Source: Lepidurus packardi | Lineage: Eukaryota; Arthropoda; Branchiopoda; Notostraca; Triopsidae | Assembly: GCA_023053545.1 (NCBI GenBank) | Contig: JAKZAN010000007.1 | Location: 4,092,001 to 4,156,000, forward strand | Length of the DNA: 64,000 nucleotides | Direction of reading: 5' to 3' | In this document: positions 11,780 through 21,089 of the stretch, in pieces | How positions within the stretch are numbered: position 1 is the stretch's first letter | How the letters are laid out: each line of letters starts with the position of its first letter | The notes under the pieces: generated by a model | The model's database searches: none | Told to the model about the DNA's origin: nothing | The model's input: only the letters and a program-made list of their open reading frames with translations | Made by a program: the position numbers and the translations under genes

Positions 11780-13624
11780 ATGGTCTTCAGATATCTCCTT
11801 CTTGCCGCTGGCTTCAGGTAAAGTGGCTACATCCGACAATAGGCGTCTCCAAACTAAACAAAATAAAAATCTTATTATGTCAGTCAAGTTTACCTGGTCT
11901 TATCCGAAAGTGCAGATACCAATTCGCAATTGATCATCCCTCAAAGTTATGTGAAAGGTGAGTGTGCGTTGTAAATGCGTTCCAGACCAGCCAGGATTAC
12001 ATATGCGGTTGTATGTTCATGCAGAAATACGACCGAATGCAGCAGAGGGTAAACCTGTGGTGGTTAATGTTTTACTGTACATTGTAGACGTCAGCTCCGT
12101 TAATGCTGAAGACATGGATTTTCGGTAGGGTCTGTATATATGCAACATGTAAACCGTTCAATGCAAATAATCTAATTATAACGTCGTACTTTCAGTGTGG
12201 ATATGCTACTCCGTTTTGCATGGCGTGACCCACGTCTTCAACTCAGCAGCAAGGCAAAAGGCGATGCCCCAGACTTTGCTATATTACCAGCTGAGATCTT
12301 GGAAAAAGTCTGGCATCCCGATCCGTTCATCTCGAATGCTAAGCACACAGGTTGAACCTATTCTTGATTTACCAGTTGAGTACACAATAGTTTTCTTTCA
12401 ACAGAAATTCATTACTTGAATGATAAACATGCCAGCATTGCTTTCTTCGATAATGGAAGTCTTCACTACACGGTGCGAATGCACGCTAAACTAGCTTGTC
12501 AAATGGACTTCCGTTTCTACCCGGTCGATTTCCAGAAATGCCCCATGAACCTAGAAAGCTGTACGTCAAACTTGGTAAGCTTTTACCATTCGTGCTAAAT
12601 AACTATTTGCAGTCCTGTACGATGAACACCGAGTAAAATTCCAATGGGACACCTTGGCCCATGAGCCAGTTTCCGTGAACCCAGATTTGCGTTTGCTCCA
12701 GTACATCTTGAAGGAACCTTTAAATCGAACACAACTGATTAAGAAGCGCACTACAGGAGGTATGGTACTAAGAATGCCTCATACTGGCCCTTATTATAAA
12801 TTGATAACTAGCTTCTGTTTGCAAAACTTGATTTTTTAAGGTAATTTCTCGCGTTTGGTGTGCTACTTTCGCTTTGAGCGTCAATTGGGCCATCACGTGA
12901 TGCAAACGTTCCTGCCAAGCTTGCTGGTCGTTTCGCTCTCGTGGTTTTCCTTCTGGTTAGGCCTAGATGCGGTCCCAGGTCGCATTTCTTTACTAGTAAC
13001 TTCATTACTAACTCTCGTTACCATGTTTACTACACGCTCCGAGGCCCCCAAAGTGGCGTACATAAAAGTAAGAGCTCGATTCACATTCTTAGCGGAAGAC
13101 CTGTACTAGTTAGACCTGTAACAGTCCATCGATTTATGGGTTGCGGCTTGTTTGGTATTTCACTTCGCAGCCATTACGGAGTTTATCATTGTAAGAGTGT
13201 TGGATGGATGGCAAAAAAGCGCCAAACTCATTCCAATGCGACTCCAACGAAGAGTAAGTGAATCACACAGTTCTTGTAGCCATGTATTACCCTTTCTGAA
13301 TTATTATAGATGTCAGCTCCTTGTGAAATTCAAGGCTCGACACGTCAATTGCTTCAAGATGCCCCTCATCCCGGAATTCGTGATAAGATATTTGCGGTTC
13401 TGCAGAATACCAGACAACGAATAATACCTTTATGGCGTCAATCGAAAGGTGTTACCACTCCAAGCTTATCTAGTCCGTCCAAATCACCTCATCGCAAGTC
13501 ACCGCTGAAACGTAAAATAACACCTCAAGACATCGACAAAGCTTCTCGCCTCCTTTTCCCACTCTTCTTTGCTGTCTTTTTGCTATTCTACTGGCCTTTA
13601 ACTGTGCTTCACATCCTACCGTAA
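11780..13624 (+). CDS. Cys-loop ligand-gated anion channel subunit, pHCl/Hodor-like
   Basis: Nine exons: 11780-11817, 11884-11957, 12025-12124, 12196-12350, 12405-12560, 12613-12759, 12841-13067, 13125-13253 and 13310-13624. They give 446 aa with phases closing. The protein has a short signal peptide, then a ligand-binding domain (WHPDPFISNAKHT). The Cys-loop is Cys154-Cys168 with exactly 13 residues between. M1-M3 follow (FLPSLLVVSLSWFSFWLGLD; PGR at 269-271 before M2; SIDLWVAACLVFHFAAITEF), then a basic M3-M4 loop and M4 at the extreme C-terminus. The Pro-x-Arg element before M2 and the overall fit point to an anion channel. Gly between Pro and Arg, instead of the usual Ala, is what I associate with the arthropod pHCl/CG11340 (Hodor) group. 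The ligand (protons, metal ions or a transmitter) is not established. Weakest point: exon 1, which rests on one ATG and a short hydrophobic run. Confidence 0.88.
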
Positions 13625-13721
13625 GAGTAAGAAAAACGCAGATTTCGTGATACGAACAGAAACGATTGTGATAAAAGCTTCGCACTATGGTGCAGATTGT
13701 ATACTCAAGCCTTGATTCGCA

Positions 13722-13727
13722 AATAAA
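13722..13727 (+). terminator. Polyadenylation signal of the channel gene
   Basis: AATAAA lies 98 bp after the channel stop codon on the same strand, at the usual spacing for a short 3' UTR. Confidence 0.55.
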
Positions 13728-14386
13728 CTCTTAACTTCCACGGCATTAAACTAAATACCTAGTATCACCTTGACGCTAACAATACTATCTATGACAATTT
13801 AAAGTTTTGAAAAGTATATCTGGCGATGTGTGCCTACTTCTGGGTTTTCATAAGCTAGATCAACTTCGTGATTCCCAGGCTTTTGATTGGAGTACAAAGT
13901 AAAAAAAAAAAAAAAAAGCGGAATATGATTTACCATCTTTAACGCCATAGTTTGGGGTTTATTTAGGACAAAAGTAACCAAACCAAAGCGGTTTTAATGG
14001 TACCCACTCAGCGAAAAATAGAAGATTCACTACAGAACAACCTAAATTTTTAAAAGCAAAAAAGTAAAGTACCCTAATGTACCTTTGATTTTTTATTGAT
14101 ATGCGTAAGTTACTACTTAAATGTGGCCAAGTGCTCAAAATAAAGCTCCAAAACTTCTGTAGCTGGAAACTTTCCATATTCCACGTTTCATTTTTAGCAA
14201 AGGTTACTAAGTGCAAAAATAGGTACTTGCTTATGCAGCAATACGTGCTTCACTAAAGGTTAAACGCAGGTAATTTGGGAAACGTTGCAAGTTTAGGCGC
14301 AGAATATAACTTTATAGAAAACAAGTCCAGATCTGGACACTTACAGAGCCAAATTTCCGAGTTTCCTTACGCAGCAACTATTTACC
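13728..14386. other. Intergenic region
   Basis: AT-rich DNA without a recognisable gene between the channel and the first member of the Cys-rich secreted family. It includes a run of A at about 13902-13917. Confidence 0.5.
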
Positions 14387-14483
14387 GTAAAAAAGGCTGG
14401 AAAGGAGCAGTTAGATATTCAGTTGCTTTGAAGATCTTCTAGCTAAGTAACTTATTGACTTTGGGCTCCAAAAAGAAGACAAG

Positions 14484-15148
14484 ATGATGCTAAAGTTGGC
14501 ATTATTAACGCTCATCTGTGCGTGTGCCTTGGCAGCTGTCGCAAAGAAGCCTCTCACTGCTCCTAACAAACAACCCCTGCAAATCTTAAAGTCAGTATTG
14601 TCCGAACCCAACCTGCCAGTTAAGAAGAACCCAACCAAACCTGTTACAAGCACAGTGACTGGCGGATCAAAATTTAATCAAGCGCAGAAAGCAAACCCAC
14701 CAGGTAAAACTATCCTTACTAAAAGTCCACTTATTAAATTCAAAATCTCGCAGGCCCTCAAACTCAAAAGAAACCAGAAGGCAGTCAACCCCGAATGCTT
14801 CAAGAGGGTGCAAGAAGAAAAATACATTTTCCCGAAATTTACACCCCACCGAAAGATGAGGAGTCCCAAAAAGATGAAGAAATCCCTTCTAATGTTGAGG
14901 AGCCGATCCCTAAAATTACGCCTGATTTAAGCGAGTCTTGCGAAGGCTCAGCCAGTCTTCCCCTTGATGGTAGCTCCGGTAACCTCCCCGAAGAAGAGAT
15001 TGACCTCCCCGAAGAAGAGATTGACCTCCCTGAAAAAAAGATTGACCACCGTCCTTGTGATTGCTGCAGAGGCTGTCGAAGAAATCGTTGGTCTAGATGC
15101 CATTGCGGATGGCAAGGGAATTTTTGTGTCTGGAATAGAATCTGTTGA
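14484..15148 (+). CDS. Secreted acidic/Cys-rich protein, family member A (diverged)
   Basis: I do not recognise a known family. Two exons, 14484-14703 and 14754-15148 (50-bp intron, phase 1), give 204 aa. The signal peptide MMLKLALLTLICACALAAVA resembles those of members B and C downstream (shared MLKL-LLT-CA pattern). The mature part begins Lys/Pro-rich and continues acidic, with three tandem 7-residue units of the type LPEEEID. It ends in a Cys-rich segment with eight Cys from CDCCRGC to the last residue. A TCAG initiator near 14419 and an A-rich TATA-like stretch about 30 bp before it may form the promoter. Compared with B and C, the tail appears truncated: a homologous but stop-containing tail exon lies downstream at 15221-15286. 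The product may be functional in this shortened form, or the gene may be decaying. Confidence 0.65.
14982..15044 (+). repeat. 21-bp coding minisatellite, three units
   Basis: Three consecutive 21-bp units beginning ACCTCCCCGAAGAAGAGATT (third unit diverged) lie inside family member A. They encode the repeated acidic heptad-like unit. Confidence 0.85.
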
Positions 15149-15168
15149 AATCGGAAAATATTAACAAG

Positions 15169-15286
15169 GTAAATTAAGAATAATTAAGAACAGCAATTTT
15201 TTTTTGTTTTTAATTTCTAGAGGCGCAAGTATGGCTACTAACAAGAATTCCAACGGCGACTTAATTGTCTTTGTACGAAATGTTAA
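15169..15286 (+). pseudogene. Relict intron and tail exon of family member A
   Basis: A 52-bp GT-AG intron-like segment (15169-15220) is followed by 66 bp that align with the tail exons of members B and C. Aligned on codons, the exon keeps the end pattern Cys-Leu-Cys-Thr-Lys-Cys-stop (B and C: Cys-Val-Cys-Ala-Lys-Cys-stop). It has TAA where B and C have the Leu codon TTA. The intron length is identical to the 52 bp in both paralogues. The upstream reading frame of A stops before this intron, so the exon probably no longer codes. Confidence 0.5.
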
Positions 15287-17176
15287 AAACCGAAATCATA
15301 CTAGTTTTAATAATAATAACTGTTGGGATGAACGAACAGAGAAGATGGACAAGTAAAATCTTAACTTAACTTCTAAGTTTTAAAATGGTTGGTTATGGTC
15401 TATCTTCCTATTGATAATATTGATGTTTTTTATAAACATAAAAGATATAATACAATCGCGACCAAAGAAATCAAACGTCTTTCGCAACCTACGTCATTCA
15501 ACCCTAGTTCAATAAACACCAGAAGCTTCCACGCCGGTAGCTGTATGGCTCCGCGGATGAAGATACGCACTTGCAACTCTATAACCATGAGCTTCAACTC
15601 ATTAAAATTTAGGCCAGGGCAATACACGAAATCTTTTTTCCCCATTCATATTGCTCCTCATTCTGTCGCATACCCTGTTCTGGGTCATCTTGCCTAACGT
15701 ATTTGGGGGGTGACGCCTGGTCAAAGTCGGTTCAAACCATTGACTACGAAGGTCCACACGTTCTTTATCCCTTCAAAATACATAATTTTTTACAAAACGA
15801 ACACTAATTCTGTAATGTGTAAGTACTTAGAGCGTAGCCATCTCTCGGAGTCAAAATTCAGGGGAAAGAATATGGACAACAGAATAGTAGTCGTCCGTAA
15901 AGGAATTTTACAGATTGGTTTCAAGAAAGAAGTATAAGCTGGGGTCATCCGCGACTGATACCTCGTTTTCCTCGTACACTTTTAAAGTTATAGACGAGCC
16001 AGGATGGTTATGTATCTTGACTCAATAAGTAAGTGCGAGATCTAAACGTTGACAAAACATCCATTACTTCGTTTTTGAAATTTGCCAATAAAAATATTTT
16101 TGTTTGACGACGTAAAGATAACACAAACCATAAAGCAAGACAAAATCTCTTTATTACTTAACGATAAATATATTTTTGTATCGCTAGGTGTGGCCACCTA
16201 AAGAAGGGTTAATCCCGTGTCATTTGATAACCTGCAAGTAGCATTGGTCAATATCTATAGTTCTTTGATTAATTCCTGCTGCTAGTTTTTAAGCATTTAC
16301 AAGGAAACGACTTTTAAAGTTAAATGGCAGGTGTTCGACTATTAAATTTGCCAACACAGTATAAAGTGATACGGACATTACGGAATCTTTTACATCTGAC
16401 ATTCTTACGGATTTAAAATTAAATTGGGCAAATCATACGATGGCTTTTGCATCGCAAACGATTCTTGTTTCAACGTAATTTTGCAGCTAAATATTACAAT
16501 TTATCAACAAAATTAATTAATTGGGTCAAATAGTACTACTATCCCAATATAGGCTAGCTTTAAAAAAATCTGCTGGTGGTCAAGACTAAAGCAGCGTGAA
16601 AACCCAAACTTCCCCGCGTCAAATAGTTAAAATTTGATCACATTTCCCCCATTATGTCTGTAGAAAATTAATAATTACGATTCCCCCATTCCAGTTGAAT
16701 GAAACAAGATATACAAAACCTGTCACGTATTTTAACTTTGTCAATGGTTAAGCAAAAATCGGTGCAAGTCTAGTTAGAAGACATAGTAATTTCAATGTTG
16801 ATGTAAAAGAACGTGCAAAGCCAACACCCTAAATCAATATAAAACTATAGCCAGAACTGGTAGACTAATCTACTTATTAAGACATACTATGTAAGGGCAA
16901 AATTTTTAGTCTACAATAAAACCTAACGTTTTGTTGCCAATTTATACAAAGGCATTAGGTGTGCTTAAGTTACAAGCTGACCTTTCAAACTGCTGGCTTA
17001 GCATCAAGACAGCTGACAGTATACAAAAGTAAAGTCAGTAAGACCAAATGATGTTTCAGCTCAACAGGTAAATCTAAATGTGCGCTTTCAACAGAAAAAA
17101 CCAAGAGCTGTAAGCAAAACGTGCCCTAAAAGTGCACAGTGCGATCAATATTATATACACGAGCTGTAATGTCACA
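15287..17176. other. Intergenic region
   Basis: AT-rich DNA between family members A and B. Open frames are short and featureless. Nothing specific was identified before the conserved promoter block of member B, which begins near 17177. Confidence 0.5.
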
Positions 17177-17300
17177 ATTTTTGCTTAGCTTCGTTGCAAT
17201 AATTGACACGTTCTGCTAAAATGGCATGGGGAAGATCTATCACTGACGGAGCATTTTTTTGGTTTAAAAGCGAGCAGCTCGGCGTTTGGAAGTCACTCAG
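17177..17300 (+). promoter_or_regulatory. Core promoter of family member B
   Basis: TTTAAAA (17263-17269) lies about 30 bp before a TCAG initiator (17297-17300), the spacing expected for a TATA-Inr promoter. The block from about 17177, including TTGACACGTTCTGCT, is repeated upstream of member C near 19967-20010. The initiator region is identical in the two genes. Confidence 0.65.
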
Positions 17301-17355
17301 TTTGTCTGGTTTGTATCAGAAGTAACTGACGACTCCACCAATAACCCTCACTACG

Positions 17356-18085
17356 ATGTTGAAGCTGTGGCTTTTAACTTTCTTATTCTGTGCAGGGGCT
17401 TTAGTTGCCGGGTCACGGGTACGTGCTACAGATAAGGAAGCAACGCAGCACGACCAACTTACGGCGCAAGAACACACCAGGAAGATTGCGAAGGCGACTA
17501 AAGAACACAAAAAGCTAAAGGAACATGTCGATAACCAAAAAGTCGAGGCACACGGCTTAAAATTGGAAAACTATCATAGGGATACGCTAAAGGACGACCG
17601 CAAAAGCGAAGTTGTCTTCCAAAAAGATCACGACAGAAAAGTGGAACTCACAAAGGACAAGAAATTCAGGAAGACCAAACTCGACATCAATGACTGCAGA
17701 TCGTGCGAGGACTGCAGTAACAGCGGTGACTGCACTGGCGGCTTCAAGTCCGGTAGTTGTAGCTGCAGCGGAAGTGTGGAGAGCTGCGGAAGGCGTAAAA
17801 ATTACTTCAAGAAACATCATGGTGGATTTGGTTGGCCATGTGGCTTTGGACAAGGCTGTGGAGGTTTTGGTTGCCATGGTTCTCAGTTCGGGGGTTGGGG
17901 CCACAAGTGGTGTGACCATTGTATCCTGAAACTTGCCAAGAAATACTGGCATTTGTTCCACAAGGTAAAAGCTTAAATTAAACAAATTGCTCACTGTTTT
18001 AACGCGCGTTTTCTAGATGTGCAAAAATGGCTCGTACTTACAGACGAACGCTAACAACGACCAATGCGTCTGCGCCAAGTGCTAA
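17356..18085 (+). CDS. Secreted Cys/His/Gly-rich protein, family member B
   Basis: I do not recognise a known family. Two exons, 17356-17964 and 18017-18085, give 225 aa. The 52-bp phase-0 intron replaces the read-through ending Val-Lys-Ala-stop with a Cys-rich 22-residue tail (MCKNG...CVCAKC). Layout: a signal peptide of about 19 aa (MLKLWLLTFLFCAGALVAG); a charged, likely helical segment rich in Lys, Asp, His and Glu (residues 25-110); a Cys/Ser/Gly segment (CRSCEDCSNSGDCTGG); a Gly/His/aromatic segment (GGFGCHGSQFGGWGHKWC); the motif CDHCILKLAKKYWHLFHK; and the Cys tail. Abundant Cys and His suggest an extracellular disulfide-bonded or metal-binding product such as a structural, cement, cuticle or gland protein. 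No function can be assigned. Member C is a tandem copy. Confidence 0.8.
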
Positions 18086-18114
18086 AATCCCATTTGGGCT
18101 TACGGGCAAGTTTC

Positions 18115-18131
18115 TTCCGAGTCGGTCGGAA
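18115..18131 (+). other. Conserved hairpin in the 3' UTR of member B
   Basis: TTCCGA-GTCGG-TCGGAA forms a six-pair stem with a 5-nt loop 30 bp after the stop codon. It is identical in member C at 20949-20965 and lies within a 3' UTR that is nearly unchanged between the two genes. Confidence 0.5.
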
Positions 18132-18249
18132 AATAACTCACGGTATTTACCAAGCCTGGCGTGGGGAAATGGGCTAACCTGGGCATACAGTATATCAACT
18201 AAGATATTAGAAGTATAGTGTACTGGGTCATTTATGGACTCCTAGATCC

Positions 18250-18255
18250 AATAAA
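18250..18255 (+). terminator. Polyadenylation signal of member B
   Basis: AATAAA lies about 165 bp after the stop codon. The corresponding position in member C (near 21084) reads AATACA, a weaker variant. Confidence 0.6.
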
Positions 18256-18259
18256 ATCG

Positions 18260-19074
18260 CACTAGCAAATTGAAAACCAAATTACTTACTCGCCTTACAC
18301 GGTCGCTGCACCTTCCAATTTCTTACGTGTATTTTCTCTTTAAAATAAAACAAAAAATAACGGTTGAAAAATGAATAAGAACACTGTTCTTGGTATTAGC
18401 GGTGCTCCCATGTTCTCGACCTCTAGGAAAAACTACGCTAGCGCCCTGTTTATTTATTCAAACCCCGGTAAATTTCCATTTCAGAAATTATTTTTTAGCC
18501 GATCATCTTGAAATTCGCATTATATAGATAACGTGAATATGAATTTACTTGAATTATTGGTTGTTTAATTTTTCAAGTACATACTCCCTACCTAGCTCTA
18601 GTTGAGTAACATCGCGGCAAGTTAAATAACTTTTTAGATTTCCGAAAACTTCTTTTCTAATCGAAAGTACATACGCTATTTTATGATCATATAATCCATA
18701 TACTTTATTAACGCTATGTCTTCTATGGAAATTACGAGAAAAAATCAAATAGAAACTAAATCGACACCGGGATTTTTTAGCAATTCAAAAAAGTTGCTTT
18801 CAAAGTAAACGACTTTTTTCCATGATGTTACAAGAAGTAACAGCGTGGGAGAACATATTGGAAGAATTGTCGTGAAAGAATATATAATGTAATTTAGGAG
18901 ACAAAAACTAGGGCAGTCTAATCTGACTTGAAAAGCATAGTTGCAGGTGATCGTGAATGCGAAGGATATAGAGTCAAATAGCTGTGAACAGTTAAGAAGA
19001 AAAAACATAGGGGATTAGGGATTAGAAATCTTCTCAACGTTTTAGGCTAAACTTTCACTGTAAGCTAAGTAATT
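18260..19074. other. Intergenic region
   Basis: AT-rich sequence between member B and the 434-bp tandem repeat. No gene or recognisable element was found. Confidence 0.45.
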
Positions 19075-19900
19075 TAGTTTTCACCATTACTAATAAATTG
19101 GTAGCCTAGTTAAGTTAAAATAGCCTACCCTGCTGAACTGTCAAGATAATCTGTGTATATGACTGGAGTATCAATATCATCATAAAAACCCCAGCGTTTT
19201 ATGATAGATTTCGTGCGGTATTGAAACCTCTTTTTCGCAAAGTTTTCAAGCAAAACTTTAAAACCATTTCACATGGAATGACTTGAAATTTTACCTTTGC
19301 GTAGGTACTACGTACTAAAGCATTGAGGCCAAATATCGGAAATCCTGATGAGATACACTTGGGTTGGGAATGTGAAATGTGTTTCGACTTTTTCCCCGAA
19401 CTACTTGCTAACAAGGCACAATACCTTTACGGTACTTGTACGTCACATATGGTGCTGTTTTAGATTGTACTAATCAAATTCCACGATTCCCTGCTTGCAA
19501 GAAAATTAAGTTTTTCACCATTAATCAATTTGTAGCCTAACTAATGTTAAAATAATATACCGAACAGAACATGCCATGATAACCTGTGTACATAAGTACC
19601 CGCAATAATGTCGTACGAAAAAAAATTTCAGGTGCAGACTCAGTCCTCTTTTTCTCAATATTTTCAGCATAACTTTAAAATTGCGTCACGAAATGACTCA
19701 AATTACTATGGCTAGAGCATTATGTGCTAAAGCATTACTGCCAAATCAATTTTTTTATCAAATACTTTTAAGTTGGAAATATAACAGGTGTTTCGGTTTA
19801 ATTCCGAACTACTTGATGAAACTTGAAGTAACTCCGTGATGTTTTGCACAGGGCTAAACACGTTCCATAATTTCCTGCACACAGCAAGGGCTGCGAAGTT
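19075..19900. repeat. Diverged tandem repeat with about 434-bp period
   Basis: Two copies, starting about 19075 and 19508, share blocks in the same order: TTTTCACCATTA, GTAGCCTA, TGATAA/AGATAATCTGTGTA, TTTTCA-GC-AAACTTTAAAA, TGCTAAAGCATT-type, and CCGAACTACTTG. They are perhaps 70-75% alike by eye. They lie between the two recent paralogues, upstream of member C, and are not part of either transcript as I model them. Confidence 0.7.
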
Positions 19901-19966
19901 AAGTTTAGTTTTAAAAGCACACAACACGACAACAATTATAAAAGCTAAGCGTTAACTTCGCAATTT

Positions 19967-20086
19967 TTGCTTGGCATCGTTGCATTAATTGACACGTCCT
20001 GCTTGCGTAGCATAAGGGACATTTGTCGTTGACGGAGCAAGTTTTTGGTTTAAAAGCGGGCAGCTCGGCGTTTGGAAGTCACTCAG
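19967..20086 (+). promoter_or_regulatory. Core promoter of family member C
   Basis: TTTAAAA at 20049-20055 and the TCAG initiator at 20083-20086 have the same spacing and flanks as in member B. The upstream block with TTGCATTAATTGACACGTCC is also shared. Confidence 0.65.
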
Positions 20087-20141
20087 TTTGTCTGGTTTGT
20101 ATCAGAAGTAACTGACGACTCCACCAATAACCCTCACCACG

Positions 20142-20919
20142 ATGTTGAAGCTGTGGTTTTTAACTCTCTTTTTTTGTGCAGGGGCTTTAGTTGCCGGGTC
20201 ACGGGTACGTGCTACAGATAAGGAAGCATCGCAGCACGACCAACTTACGGCGCAAGAACACGACAGGAAGATTGCCAAGTTCACCAACGAACGCAACAAG
20301 TTAAAGGAACATGTCGACAACCAAAAAATCCAGAAACACGGCTTGAAAGTAGAAAACTATCATAGGGACACGCTAAAGGACGACCGCAAAAACGAAGTTG
20401 TCTTCCAAAAAGATCATGACAGAAAAGTGGAAATAAAAAAAGACAGGAAATTAAGGAAGACCAAACTCGACGTCAATGACTGCGGATCGTGCGAGGACTG
20501 CAGTAACAGCGGTGACTGCACTGGCGGCTGCAAGTCCGGTAGTTCTAGCTGCAGCGGAAGTGACGAGAGCTGCGGAGGGGGTAAACATTTCTTCAATAAA
20601 CATCATCGTGGATGTGGTCCATGGAGCTGGGGACGTGGCTGGGGACATGGCTTTGGAGGCATGGGAGGTTTTGGTTGCCACGGTCCTCAATGGGGAGGTT
20701 TTGGTTGCCACGGTCCTCGCTTTGGGGGTTGCGGCCACAAGTGGTGTGACCATTGTATCCTGAAACTTGCCAAGAAATATTGGCATTTGTTCCACAAGGT
20801 AAAAGCTTAAATTAAACAAATTTGTCACTGTTTTAACGCGCGTTTTCTAGATGTGCAAAAATGGCTCGTACTTACAGACGAACGCTAACAACGACCAATG
20901 CGTCTGCGCCAAGTGCTAA
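20142..20919 (+). CDS. Secreted Cys/His/Gly-rich protein, family member C
   Basis: Tandem paralogue of member B. Exons 20142-20798 and 20851-20919 (52-bp phase-0 intron) give 241 aa. The domain order is the same: signal peptide MLKLWFLTLFFCAGALVAG, charged helical segment, Cys/Ser/Gly segment (CGSCEDCSNSGDCTGGCKSG), Gly/His/Trp-rich segment, CDHCILKLAKKYWHLFHK, and the Cys-rich tail identical to B. C is longer because the Gly/His segment has expanded: the unit GGFGCHGPxxG occurs twice, where B has it once. C also gains Cys within the glycine segment. The signal peptide, charged segment, tail exon and 3' UTR are highly conserved with B, so the duplication is recent and the central Gly/His segment changes fastest. 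Function is unknown. Confidence 0.8.
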
Positions 20920-21089
20920 AGTCCCATTTGGGGTTACGGGCAAGTTTCTTCCGAGTCGGTCGGAAAATAACTCACGGTATTTACCAAGCCTGGCGTGGGG
21001 AAATGGGCTAACCTGGGCATACAGTATATCAACTAAGATATTAGAACTATAGTGTACTGGGTCATTTATACACTCCTATATCCAATACA

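Noticed and set aside
15640..15760. Possible tRNA, from a GGTTCAAACC B-box-like motif near 15729
   Set aside because: No matching A box, acceptor stem or cloverleaf could be folded around it.
17965..17976. Read-through C-terminus Val-Lys-Ala-stop for member B (and the same in C)
   Set aside because: These codons coincide with a canonical donor (GTAAAAG). The in-phase tail exon is conserved, so I treat them as intron.
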